Shown piece by piece: positions 9,463-24,757 of a stretch of DNA of 64,000 bases. The stretch spans positions 18,528,403-18,592,402 of the forward strand of contig CM046303.1 of NCBI GenBank assembly GCA_025267735.1, read 5' to 3'. The DNA is from Mactra quadrangularis. Its lineage: Eukaryota; Mollusca; Bivalvia; Venerida; Mactridae. Positions within the stretch are counted from its first letter, which is position 1. Each line of letters begins with the position of its first letter. The translations under genes were made by a program, and so were the position numbers. The notes below the pieces were generated by a model, which worked only from the letters and a program-made list of their open reading frames with translations, had not been told where the DNA came from and did not search any database.

Positions 9463-11330
9463 TAATTACAACCATTTTTTGCGAAATTTGCGTTAGAATA
9501 AAGACCTATTTTCTAATGCGTAGAGCCAAATTACGCAATAATGCGTAATAGTGCGCATTGATTTCATTCGGTTAACAGTTTTTTAATGCCAACCGTCGGC
9601 CATTTTTTTCTTCGATTGGATGCAGTTTTTCATTGTTATCGGACATAACGGCATGAATGATACATTGAAATGAACATGCATTGAGTTTATTTTTAATAAA
9701 AGAACACATGAGAGGTGGTACGCTATTGTGTAACTCTTTTAAACGGTTTAACAAGTTTCAAGTTTCTACGAAGAACACGTGAGTTTATGATGCAAGTTGT
9801 GACCTAGATTAATATGTCAACTCGTTGAAACCACCAGTGATTACAAATGAGCGGTTGTTGGATGTACATTTTTCCGAGTTGAATAGCATCTGAGGCTGTG
9901 TTATTTAATGAGAATAATCAGAATGAGAAAGTTTACTACTGAAATTTGGATCACTTGATGATAACTTAAGCAGTCACTGAGTCAGTCCGAGTCAGGAAAT
10001 TTACATGTCAAGATTGGATGGAAAGACAAGCTATTTTCTGTACTGATTAAGTGAATGTTTATTATTTATCCCCAAATTACGGAGATTATATGGTTTATAT
10101 GCTTTTATGTTCTCATGTACATTTTCAAATGATCGGTACTTAGGATAGATTCAAACTCTGGTCATATTAATCTGGAAGCATTTTCATTCCGGTCTGATTA
10201 TAAACGTTATAATTATTGACCTTGTTCACTACTCAATGCAGAATGTATATGCATGAAGTATTCACATGCACTTCTGCGGATACTACATCATTATGACTAG
10301 ATACACCTATTATCCAATGTACATATCATTATGTTATACGTTCTTTTTTATTTGATGAGAGGCAACTTGAGTTACTTTGAAATGTTTGCCATGACATACT
10401 GATGTTTGCCAAAATACTGATTACTTATCTTATTGTGGATCAATTTAAATGTGTCGAAATCTTAGTATTTAAAGCTGTTTTTTTTTTTTTTTTTCAGACA
10501 AGAAAGTGAAACTAGATGCCTCGGAAACCAAAGTATTCAGATATATATATGAATGAATACCAGTCCATTAGAGCATGCACTTCAGAAGGGCAATGCCATG
10601 AAAATCATTTGAAAAAGAAGACTGATTCGCTAGAAAAATAAATAAACATTTAATGGTTTAAATGCTGTCAATGTAGCTTAAGTTAAAATTAAAGTTTAAT
10701 TCATAATTCTGCATTCAGCATATCATTTACTTCCTGGAACATTACATCTTATGAAATATAGATAAAGAACGGTATTACTGCACAATTGTATTGTACATTA
10801 AACTCATTTTAATTTCTTTCAATAAAAGTTGATTGCACCTTTCTTATTTCACGGCGTCTCAACGCCGTGATATTGTGGTGGGTAGATTTTGATAGCAATG
10901 GGCAAAAGTCACGTGATAAATCAAAGCACTGAAAGTGCTGTAGGAACGATTCTTGAAAGCGAGATATAATTTCTAAATTAACACAAGTAATAAGTTGTTA
11001 TATCAAGAACATAATATTATCAAAAATCTTGCAAATTCAAAGGTATTGCAAGTAAACTATACAACAAAAGTATATACACTTAAAATTCAGTAATTGTCTT
11101 TTCTTAAGATATGCTGTGACTAGTTTGCTCTTCTGTAGAACTTTGAGGTAGATTCTCTGCAAACTTTTATCTTGATGCTGCTGAGTAATGTTGAACTTCT
11201 AGCAAATACTTACATGGATGATATATGTTTTTGGGGAATTAAAGCCAAAGATTTGCTGAAAGTCTAGCACGAAATTATTTGTATCAATTTATATATATCA
11301 AAATGAAAGCGACTAACAGATTAAGACATG
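9463..11330. other. Gene-poor stretch with a possible orphan terminal exon
   Basis: No supported gene. A long T run followed by CAG at 10495-10497 looks like a strong splice acceptor, and AATAAATAAA follows about 140 bases later (about 10635-10645). A short stable hairpin TCACGGCGT-CTCA-ACGCCGTGA lies at 10849-10870. Confidence 0.35.
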
Positions 11331-11339
11331 AATGAGGGA

Positions 11340-13100
11340 GCGTGACATTTGCATTATTCAAATGATATTATTTTCGCATTCATTCCATTCGTCATATTTA
11401 AGTCGATTTGAGATCTTTAATCCGTTTACACATATTACCCATATTTATCACTTGAAAGTGTATGGTGTCCACATTTAAGGTGCATTGTAATTATTAAGTT
11501 TATGTATGCCATTGACAGTGTTTTTCCTATTTATAAAACAGTGAAAATAGTAATGAATACACCGTGTTTTGATCACAAAAACTGATTACAAGGGGAGCCT
11601 ACTCTGTGCGGCTTACTAAGAGAGGAAAATAAGGATATTTCGATGGTTGACATCAACTTGTGTGAAAAAGTCCCATTCTCTGATAATCAGTGGTATCGGC
11701 TGAAATGCTGCATATATTTAGGTAGTCTATTTTGATTCATGAAATAGCGCATATTTTTTGTAAGCCATTAGTCTTTCATTTGAGGCATTCGTTTAAAGGT
11801 GCGAACAAAACTGTCTGTGGCTTAAGGTAAAAATGTTATCTGCTAAGTGGACCATTTTAAAGATTTATAAACTAGTACAACACGTAGTTATTAACAGTAT
11901 CCCCAGCACATGTCATTTTGACGCCGGATAGGCAATTTTAGCTGACACAGATTCTCCGGTGGAGTTTGAGCCTTAAAATATGAAAAAAAAATATTTTGGT
12001 GATTTTTTTGTCCTTTTTGGTCACTTTCACACCAAGATTTAGTGATTGATACCATCAATTTATGTGAAAAATTAACAATTTTTTATGAAACAAAATTTTC
12101 CAAAAATTGCTTTAAAAAGTAGCACTTTCTTTAGAATCAGTGGTATCGCCAATGGCGTATATATTTTAGGTAGTCCATTTTGTTTCATAAAATTGCGCAT
12201 ATTACTGGAAAGTAATGAGTCCTTCATATTACGCATAGATTTGGAGGCGTGAAACAACATTTTGTCCCTTTGATGTTACAATGGAAGGGACCGGAACAAT
12301 TCTTTAATCTTGTTATAAGCCGAATGGTTTCGGCACACTTCAATCATAATTATATCTTCAAGAAGTAAATTTTGACGGTTCGATATAACTAATACAAGTA
12401 TGATTAATTGCATTTACAATTACAATGTATCAATAATCACTTTCTAATAAATTCAACATAACAGTTTGTCTACCAACTTCGCGCTTTTAAATCATAACAA
12501 TAAATACGTTCAATTCTATTTTGTTTATCTCACATCACACATTTTTTTCAGTCAATTTGAAGTTTAATTTCATAATAATGTTCAATAATCGGTTAAACAT
12601 GTGCTGTGTCTTACAGTACATGAGTACTACATTTTTGTATACAATACATAGAATACAATAGACACAATACTTATGCAATCTCTAAATATCATAACTGTAC
12701 TTTATCCAAAAATATCTTCAATTCTTGGTAGAAATATATTCAATTTTGCTTTTTATTGTTAATACATATTTTTTGATAAATAACCAAATATCAAACTATC
12801 ATAATATATTTTACGGGTCGAGTTGATAATGGGTTGAGTTGTCCACGAGTTGAGTTGTCCCAAATTTCGGGTTGAGTTGTCCACGGGTTGAGTTGTACCG
12901 GACCCCAATGGAAGCGGTTAATTGTCGAAGAAGAAAGTGTGACATGCCGTTTATTAATCACTTATGAAAGTCTGTTGTCCACATTTTGGGTGCTTTTTAA
13001 TGATAAAGTGTATGTACAGTGCAAAAAGGAATGGATTTATAACCTTATAGTCACAATAACTGGTTAAATAAATGGAGATGAACCGCCCCTATTGTGCGAG
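11340..13100. repeat. Two diverged direct copies of a non-coding unit
   Basis: Block Q (ATCAGTGGTATCG, then TTTAGGTAGTC and GCGCATAT) occurs at about 11640-11830 and 12050-12280. Block P (ATCACTT..GAAAGT.. TGTCCACATTT.. GGTGC and a second part ending TNTGTGCG) occurs at about 11440-11620 and 12945-13100. The second copy is split by the hAT-like insertion at 12288-12906. Confidence 0.6.
12288..12906. mobile_element. hAT-like non-autonomous element, 619 bp, 8-bp TSD
   Basis: Flanked by the perfect 8-bp direct repeat AATGGAAG (12280-12287, 12907-12914). The ends are imperfect inverted repeats: GGACCGGAACAATTC at the left, GGGGTCCGGTACAACTC at the right read outward. The right end contains a tandem run of GGGTTGAGTTGTCC variants (12817-12900). 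Eight-base duplications are typical of hAT. A short relative lies at 56091-56226. Confidence 0.7.
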
Positions 13101-14379
13101 CGAATCGTCTACAAGCGAATATAACTGGGTGCGAATCGTTCGCTACCTTTCCGAAACTAGGTCATTCTTCTGCTTTGAGATAAACACGTTTTCACGATTA
13201 GTATTATGCTTCATTCGCAGTCTATACATATGCTATGTTGTGCAAATTCATTTTTCATGCTGTCAAGAGAGATATATTTAGTCAAAACATGATTTTTTTC
13301 GAGGTTTAATAGTCTCGATAACCATGCATTTTACAAACGGAAGTCTTCGTTTTGTAAAGTTTAGTACCCTGCTTTTTCGTTTAAGATAGCTTACAAGCCG
13401 AATGAGCCGGGAACCAACGGTATAGAATAAATAATCAGGTCGGGTTAAAGTTCGTATGAAATATTAATGTATTTGTATACACAACGGGAATTAATGAGTA
13501 TAATTACGATTGACCAGTTTGCGTCGTTTCGAAGTTGTTCGGTAATTTCCGTTTGTAGGGGAGACAACCTAGCTCCGTATAGTTACATGATAATGAGAAA
13601 GTATGCATAAATTATCCTTCTTTGCCTTTGTTGAAAGGCGTGGAAATATGAATATTTATGAGTCAGAATGGTTTTAAGATTTGTCATGTCTCTGGAACGA
13701 TAAATCGTTCCAAAAATGATAAAAATCCTTTCGATTTCCACTGCCGACAAATTTATTGTTTTTAATGCAGACATAGTACAGCCCATTTCCGTTAAAAGTT
13801 AAATAGAAAAATCATTTTTGGGGGAATCCATATAAACAATTTTTCTTGCAACAATGCAACACACGAAAAATCAGCGTTTTATATCAACACATTTCCGCAA
13901 ATCCTTTCGAATCACACGAAAAGGGGTAGGTATAAATCGCGAACCAACCGGACCAGGAGACCAGTTTAGTATACAGATACAGTTTAACAAATATGCGTAT
14001 CATAATGTGTGTATAGTACATATATTATTGATATTTGCCAATATTTTATTTGAAAAGATAAGACACCAATATCGAAATTATATTTTAAGAAATAACTTTG
14101 CAGACTTTAACTATTAAAAGAATCGTCGATTGCTTCATCACATATTGTTGTAAATATTATATATTTCAACTGTTAGAGCATTTATCATTTGAAAACTAAT
14201 TTGATATGATTCATATATTTTAATAATATACCTTTTTTATCATTAGCCGACTGTATAAATAAAGAAGCGTAATCGTGTAACATTGACTCTTAATTCTTAC
14301 TCTTACTGAGCTCTATTGGCGATCTTTTCTAACTATGATTAAGTGCAGCGGACCAGTTAATTTTAAGAGCATAATAGTT
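13101..14379. other. No supported gene
   Basis: Open frames of 60-90 codons on both strands (for example 13072-13281 and 13854-14117) have no family motif, no splice context and local base composition. I do not call them. Confidence 0.35.
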
Positions 14380-14592
14380 ACGGACCAGGGTTGAGTTCAG
14401 TAACTGCGAACGTTATAGAACGTTCCGCAACGATACATTCGGAAGTCCTCGTCCATTTGCTGCGAATAATCTCGGACATATTTGGACGCTATTTTGAAAT
14501 GTCCGGCGTTAAAGTAAACAAATGTATGACCGAGGAGTTCCGAATGCATCGTTATGTAACGTACTGTAGCGTTTTGTGTAATTGAACTTGCT
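14380..14592. mobile_element. Inverted-repeat element (MITE-like)
   Basis: Arms at about 14409-14454 and 14527-14572 pair over 46 bases with roughly three quarters identity (ACGATACATTCGGAAGTCCT against ACGATGCATTCGGAACTCCT). The outer GTTGAGTTCAGTAA and GCAAGTTCAATTAC extend the pairing. The 64-codon open frame inside is a by-product. Confidence 0.55.
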
Positions 14593-16464
14593 TCTGGTTA
14601 TAGATCGAGCAGATGTAAGATTATTTTTGCAGACTTTTTTTAATTATGAAAAGTTTGGTACTATATTGACGGACTATTGACCAGACGGACCAGGTAATTT
14701 TAAGAGAGTTAAAATGACGGACATTTACACCTAGGTGAAAAGCTCGCCCGTTTTTAATTTGTTCGAATGGAGTATGTTTTCTCGAGTCCGAGTGAATTCA
14801 TTATTAAGAAAAATGATTTCTATTCGAAATAGCTTGCCTTTTGTATTTAAGTGCATCTTTTCGGAATTAAAATACATGTTAAATCCTTTCGTGTATCCGG
14901 CAACTAAATTCTTCCGTAACAAGTAAAGGTATGACTACTCTCTAATACACTGGTTTGAAAGATTCACTCGCTGACTCTCTACCTCTGCTTAAATACTATG
15001 CGCAAACTGATATTTCTATTTCAAGGCAAAGACACACACATTTAGATTGCATGACTGTCTCGTGATTAAAAAATAAATGCAACAAATGTTCACGCCTGTA
15101 AAATCAAAATGTCGAAATTCAAAGATGCTGGACAGTTATGCATTAGTTAGATGATTGGTTACACGGATTGGTAAGAACAGATCCGCAATGTGATGAGCAC
15201 TTGACTAAACAGAAGCGATAAGTCATGTAAATAGCTTCTGTTCTGAAGAACTATGTTTTCCCCTCTGCCGATCTTTTTAAGCGTCATGCAAATATGAATT
15301 ACTGGAAATAAATCCAACTAAAACCAAACATCCTGTCGGCATAAAGATGGTGTCTAGATCCAGACCATTCGCGTACTCCAAATTTGTCAAGATTCTCAAT
15401 CTAACTAGTATCGAGAATTTTACTAGGCTTTTGGAACGAGATTGTTACATTTGAACAGAAAAACGTTTTATGACAAGTTACCTTTTAATTACTGAAAAAA
15501 ACTTAACATGACAATTCAATATAATGCTCTTTTGAGTTACCTTTAGATTATACTTAATCATTCTTTTTTGTTTGCCGTGACAATCCCTTTGCTGCATTTA
15601 GCAGCAATTTTTTACTTGTTGGTTTTGTGTATCATGTACTTTCCATTGACATTATAGTTATTGACCTGTACGTCATAGCGTGGGAACGCGCTAAAAATAG
15701 CTTTTGAGTCATGAAAGTAGTTCCGGCGTGACGTCATTCATTCAAAACTGCAGTTTATACGATAATAAAAGCACATTTTTTTAGGTCACGTGTTCACTTT
15801 TGACCAATCGGATTTTGTTATTTCATTCAGGTTGTAATTATTATTATTTTAAGACAACCTGACCATTAGTTTCCAAGAAGTATACAATAAAAGTTACAAA
15901 AATGCACTGCAATTGTCTATACTGTGACATAAGGGATAGATTTTTACTACTTGAAACACCATCATTTGTAGTAGTAATTTCATTCGCCCTAAAAAATTAT
16001 TATCATTACACTTATTTCCTGCATTATAAGTATTTCCAAACAATTAAGGTAGTTTCAGAAATAGTTGAAATCTGTGAATGAATAACTTGAACTAAGAACT
16101 CCTTACCATTTACTGTACAACAAGGAAAAGCAAGATGTTATAGGGAATCATGTTTATTTTTACAGGGGACAGAGACATGATACCGTGTTGTCTGTCTCTG
16201 CATGTCGCTTTTGATTATTTTATACATTTTGCCTGAAAAACTCTTGGCAGAACATTTTTAACATCTTATGGAAAGCAACAGAATTCACTTACAATCTGAA
16301 ATGTAGTTTTTGCTCAAGAAACAATTTGATAAGGATAATGAAATATCACAAATTCATGTTTTCTTCACCTACACCAGTTTGAAGCTTTTATCATGAATAG
16401 ACCTAATCCAGAATTCAAATTTATGGCGTTTTCTGTCTGTTTTCTACACATTTTTTGCTAAATT
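14593..16464. other. No supported gene
   Basis: A consensus CRE octamer TGACGTCA is present at 15729-15736 without an associated exon. Otherwise AT-rich, no recognisable element in full. Confidence 0.3.
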
Positions 16465-16472
16465 GCAACTAT

Positions 16473-17189
16473 TAGGGCTCTACACCGGTATACGATATAT
16501 ATCCAACATGATCAATTTTGGTCCTAACGCGCTACCGTAGTAAAATATTTCTATTTGTCAAGGTCATCACCAAAAACGATATTTTTAATGAATTTACGGC
16601 CATATATTAAATTAATTAGGTTCACATCGGAAAGTCAACTCAAAATCAAAATACTACCGGCATCCATTACTTTTTGTGACCCAAAAGCTATATTTACTGC
16701 GGGACAGAAGTACGGAAGTGTTGCAGCGCCTTTTAATATAAGTAGAAAATGCATTATTATTTTAAATTCGTTTTTCAACACTTTCCCCTCGTTATTTGTA
16801 GTGCAACTTTTTCGTGCGTTATTGTATTGATGGTGTTTTGCACAGTATAAACATATTTTCTGATGCAATTTTGTCTAGGTCAAAAGTTGTATTGAATGGA
16901 CTAGTAATATGGTGTTACAAGCAAAATAAATGAATTAATTATCACTGTTTTGCAGTTGTCTTGTTCGTTTTTTCTCAACTGTCAAAGCATGAATAATTTC
17001 AGTGACTTCGTGCTCTTTGTCCAACACTTGTGATATTGAGATAGTGTGTAATCATTCACCATGAAATTATTCATGCTTTGACAGTTGAGAAAAAACCTAT
17101 TATTAAAATATCATAAGATATATCAAATATCGATCATTTTGTATCGATACGAATATCGAATCGATCATTCCGACCGATATAGAGCTGTA
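16473..17189. mobile_element. hAT-type element copy 1 (BED-family), 717 bp
   Basis: Left end TAGGGCTCTACACCGGTATA, right end (read outward) TACAGCTCTATATCGGTCGG. It is flanked by GCAACTAT (16465-16472) and CTAACTAT (17190-17197), a decayed 8-bp target duplication (6 of 8). It is the same family as 17510-18699 but lies in the opposite orientation: the first 28 bases of TIR (16474-16501) equal the reverse complement of 18671-18698. MITE-A copy 2 sits inside it. Confidence 0.75.
16961..17096. mobile_element. MITE-A copy 2, nested in hAT copy 1
   Basis: TTGTTCGTTTTTTCTCAACT at the left; GCTTTGACAGTTGAGAAAAA at the right. The sequence on either side (ATCACTGTTTTGCAG and CTATTATTAAAATATCAT) is continuous in the sister hAT copy near 17590-17620, which shows this is an insertion. 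Confidence 0.8.
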
Positions 17190-17440
17190 CTAACTATGAA
17201 ATAAACCATTTTGTTCTTTGTACACGCATTTTCATTGCAATGGTAAAAATATTTGAATTTCAGATATAGTCTATTCACTTAACTTGGGCAGAATCTTGGT
17301 GTATGGTTTTTGTCATGTAATGAAAACAAGATATCTATTTAGCAATAGACTATATAACCGGAATTCAAATATTCAGTTTTTCGCCGTTACAATGAAAACA
17401 TGTGCACGAAGATAGGATTTAATCCATAGTTAGTGCTTTC
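17190..17440. repeat. Hairpin-forming inverted repeat between two hAT copies
   Basis: About 90-base arms: 17188-17278 and 17345-17436. Shared parts include ACTAACTATG, GCATTTTCATTGNAANGG-like sequence, AATATTTGAATT and ATAGTCTATT, each inverted in the second arm. The loop is about 65 bases. Together with the flanking opposed hAT copies it makes a compound palindrome of over 1 kb. Confidence 0.65.
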
Positions 17441-17509
17441 AAGCAATAACATACTTTGTGAACGGACGGTAACCCATTATTTGAATTTATGATTAGGTCT
17501 ATTACCAAC

Positions 17510-18699
17510 TAGGGCTCTATATCGGTCAGAATGATCGATACGATATTCGTATCAATACAAAATGATCGATATTCGATATATCATATGATATTTTAATAAT
17601 AGATTAATAAAACTGCATAACAGTGATATTTAGTTCATTTATTTTTATTGTTGTAACAACATACTATTAAATGCACTGTGTTAATAATAATTTAAATGTT
17701 AAAGTCTTTGAGGTTTGCATTTTTTAGAAATATCATTGCATCTAGTGAGTCTTTTTCTCGTTCCCAGAGGTTATCTTCTCGATCTTACTCGAGAATCTTG
17801 ATAGCCTCTGGGTATGAGAATGAGTGGGTCTGTGACTAGACATGATCTGTCTGCTGACAGAGTGACATGTACGGCCAAGTTTGTTGTATTGCATCCTTTG
17901 CTTACAGCATTTTTGCAGCATATAGTACACTCTGGTCCGTCCATTGTTTTGTACAATTTGATAATCCCAAACTTTATTTTTCGGAGGAAGCATATTCTCG
18001 GACAAATGTTATGTTGTAGACGAGTTTTTGTGACACGAGAAGTCTGTGTACTAACATCAACATTGACTTAGTGCGTTCGATAATCGATCGTTTATGTACT
18101 TGTGTCCAGGATTTACATAAAATGAAATCATTTTGTTGATACTTGGTATAAGTAAGATTTATCTCCAGTAATTACAAGACCCTAAACAAAGATCGGCAAA
18201 AGGAAAAGCATACTCTTTCAGAACTTCAGCTATTGACAAGAATATTGCTTCTGGTCATTAAAGTTCTATTTACATAGCGGATCTACCCGAACAAATCCAA
18301 GAGACTTCTGGCTCCAAAAATTGATCTGTATTTAAAATACTGATCGTTAATGATCCCAGACTAATTGAAAACGAACGTACGTAATAATGGATATTCAAAC
18401 CGCAACAGTTACTTCCCTTTGATTGAAAAGGGACATAACATAGCGTATTCGATGTAAGACATTTGCTTAAAGGAATGTCAAATTATGCTATTGTTCGTAC
18501 ACATATTATTACCGAATTGGAAGCAGTAGAATGTTGATTTGGCGATGCAAAATATCAAATGATGTGCAGACCATGGATTTTATTTGTATGACCGTCATTG
18601 ATCGATATTTTGTTCGATATGGAAACGTTCGATCCGATATATCTATCGAACCTACAATACCGGTATTCGATATATATCGTATACCGGTGTAGAGCCCTA
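17510..18699 (-). mobile_element. hAT element copy 2, 1190 bp, perfect 8-bp TSD
   Basis: Flanked by TTACCAAC on both sides (17502-17509 and 18700-18707). Ends TAGGGCTCTATATCGGTC and, read outward at the right, TAGGGCTCTACACCGGTATA. The perfect duplication shows it is younger than copy 1. It carries the remains of a BED zinc finger on the minus strand, so transcription would have run from the right end. Confidence 0.88.
17860..17990 (-). pseudogene. BED-type zinc-finger remnant of a hAT transposase
   Basis: One minus frame reads PPKNKVWDY (Trp at about 17967-17969); a second, shifted frame reads DGPECTICCKNAVSKG and NTTNLAVHV. The order W-DY, C-x2-C, then NTTNLxxHV is that of BED fingers at the N terminus of hAT (ZBED-like) transposases. 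The frame shift between the two parts and the lack of a final His/Cys at the usual place show it is broken. I find no RNase-H-like core or dimerisation region in the element. Confidence 0.6.
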
Positions 18700-18714
18700 T
18701 TACCAACACAGATA

Positions 18715-18850
18715 TTGTCCATTTTTTTCCTCAACTGCAAAAACATGAGTACGTTCATGGTGACTTCGTGTTCTTAGTCTTACACACATGATAGCGTTTA
18801 TTCAATCACTATGAAATTATCCAAACTTTGGCAATTAAGGAAAAATGGAC
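18715..18850. mobile_element. MITE-A copy 3, diverged
   Basis: TTGTCCATTTTTTTCCTCAA at the left, TTAAGGAAAAATGGAC at the right, TA on both sides (18713-18714, 18851-18852). It lies seven bases after the right TSD of hAT copy 2. Confidence 0.75.
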
Positions 18851-18929
18851 TATACAATATAGCTCTATACATTGTATACTTACAGCTCTCCTAAACAAAG
18901 GTAACAAGTAAATCTGTGAGCTAATGCTC

Positions 18930-19160
18930 ACTAGTGATACCCCCGCACAAATCTAAAAATATGCGACAAACAGGAAGTAGATGAGCAAGGAGCAGGAAAT
19001 CGCTTTACACCACATGGGACTATGGGATGAAGCAATATGCAAAGTATTAGGCTGCTGCATGTTAAAGTTGCTGAGAAAACTGCGATGGAAATTTTGTAAT
19101 GGACAGACGGACAAGGGTAAAACAGTATACCCCCCTCTTCTTCGAAGCGGGGGTATAAAT
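18930..19160. mobile_element. Short non-autonomous element with GATACCCCCGC ends
   Basis: GTGATACCCCCGC (about 18933-18945) is inverted near 19147-19158 as GCGGGGGTATAAAT. GGACAGACGGACAAGG sits just before the right end, the same layout (ACGG-type tract, then terminal hairpin) as the pearl-like element. It ends about 100 bases from the RpS2 stop codon. A 67-codon frame inside is not convincing. Confidence 0.55.
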
Positions 19161-19211
19161 ACAGATTCTATCTATATAGCATAGCAAAATAACACACATG
19201 GAATCTTTTTT

Positions 19212-19253
19212 TTTATTCTGTTGGTTTTACATGAAAATCAAAGAGTTTTTATT
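19212..19253 (-). terminator. Two poly(A) signals of RpS2
   Basis: AATAAA on the minus strand at 19253-19248 (eight bases past the stop codon) and 19217-19212. The second is the likelier signal; the 3' UTR is then very short, as is common for ribosomal protein mRNAs. Confidence 0.65.
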
Positions 19254-19260
19254 TCGTCTT

Positions 19261-23230
<3,970 letters not shown>

Positions 23231-23559
23231 TTGGGCGTGCTCGATTGGAAATTCAGACTGTTAGAACTGGGAGAACTCCAATCGAGTGCATCGAAACTGT
23301 GTTCTGGCAGCGTTCTACCCATTCCATCGAAATAGGAGATGTGAACGGAATCGGTCGCGGTTTATTCATACCCAAGATGGTGGCGGCATCACTGCAAACA
23401 TGTGAGTTTGGTGTTTGAAAGCGAATGTTGTTAAAATTATACTTTTGAACGATTGTTTAAGATAACAATTTAACTATTTTCTATGAAGTAAGAACCGAGT
23501 ATATTTCCTACGGAATTTGATTCTGGCAGAGTTCTGACAGCCCAATTGAGCACGCCCAA
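23231..23559. mobile_element. MITE with TTGGGCGTGCTC ends
   Basis: An 18-bp inverted end TTGGGCGTGCTCGATTGG (23231-23248) pairs with 23542-23559, one mismatch. A third inverted piece, CCAATCGAGTGC, lies inside near 23278-23289. The interior is richer in CpG than the surroundings and includes an ATG-plus-donor block (23377-23401). Confidence 0.6.
23377..23401 (+). other. Possible first exon / 5' UTR with YY1-like motif
   Basis: CCAAGATGGTGGCGGC resembles the YY1/downstream AAGATGGCGGC element of housekeeping promoters. The ATG opens eight codons and then meets a good donor, ACAT|GTGAGT (23401/23402). Joined to the acceptor at 29058/29059 it would give a nine-codon upstream frame ending in TAG, so it would act as 5' UTR, not as the coding start, of the long plus-strand gene. 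Transcript evidence is absent. Confidence 0.3.
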
Positions 23560-23861
23560 TATGATTATGTAAATAAGTTTTAAGGAAATGCTTGAAAACT
23601 AAAACAAATATGACATGTTTTACTTTGTCTTCATTTTCGTTCGGTCTGACAAATTTCCATTCGGTCCGACAGAATTTTTGGGCATGTCAGACAGAATGTC
23701 GGGACACTTTTTTTGAACTTTCGGGAAGTCTGCACTTGCTCAACGATCCACGGCCCTGATATAGATAACCAACAATTTTAATAACAGGTACCGCAGGTTT
23801 TATCTCAAATACTGAGAAACCAGGCAAACAAAAACATGAGATGCTACTTCGACAGGGAACA

Positions 23862-24757
23862 GGTCGTTTCTCCACTAAGTCATTTCTCCCCTGGTCATTT
23901 CTCCACTTTTTAGTAGTCATTTCTCCACTTTTTAGTAGTCATTTCTCCACTTTTATATATAATAGGGTTATAATAGGTTTATTGTGTAAGGTAATAATTA
24001 CTCTTATTATTGGATTGTTATATTGAAACATAATATCAATTAAAAGTACAAACTGATATTATTTAAGCATGTTTTTATACAAATATTTTGTTGGTTTATG
24101 AAGTGTCATTGAATGTGATGTGTTTAATCAAATCAATTCTAAGTGAAAATGGTTGTTCTTATTAGCACTTGTTAAGTACAATTTTTTTTCATCATTTTTT
24201 TCCATAAACAGTGGTAATTAATGCAATTTTCTTAATTTATATAATAATTTTCCTAGAAATAACTCGAGCAATTTCATATGTAGTGATTTATACAATTATT
24301 TCCATGCATTGATACTATAACCTTTTATCAAAACTATGTGGTTAAAAAGACAATGAACGAATTGATTAATTTTATTTTATTTACAAGAAAAATTATCATT
24401 CCTTTTTATATTCTTAATATTTCATTTTTTAGTCAGTTACTAAATTAAATTGTAAGAAATATACTGAATAACATACAAAATTACATTTTAATTTGCACTT
24501 CAATATTAATTAATTTCATCAAAATAATACAATTTATTTATCATGATATACTAAATAAACATTCTAAATTATACTATTTTAGTTCAAAAATAAATATTAT
24601 TTACAAAATTTACATGTACATTATTCAATAACATGCCTATATCTTTTATAAACCTATTATATATAAAAGTGGAGAAATGACTACTAAAAAGTGGAGAAAT
24701 GACTACTAAAAAGTGGAGAAATGACCAGGGGAGAAATGACTTAGTGGAGAAACGACC
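23862..24757. mobile_element. Foldback-type element with 105-bp identical inverted ends
   Basis: Left arm 23862-23966 and right arm 24653-24757 are perfect reverse complements over all 105 bases. Each arm holds a tandem run of GTCATTTCTCCACTTTTTAG units (three to four). The 686-bp interior is extremely AT-rich and has no coding frame. Total 896 bp. No obvious target duplication. Identity of the arms implies a recent insertion or ongoing arm-to-arm conversion. The frames reading FLPWSFLHFLVVISP on both strands are the arms translated. Confidence 0.9.

Noticed and set aside
13072..13281. 69-codon plus-strand frame
   Set aside because: No family resemblance and it overlaps the end of a diverged repeat block.
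15729..15736. Consensus CRE TGACGTCA as a promoter element
   Set aside because: No exon, TATA box or CpG context nearby; a chance octamer cannot be excluded.
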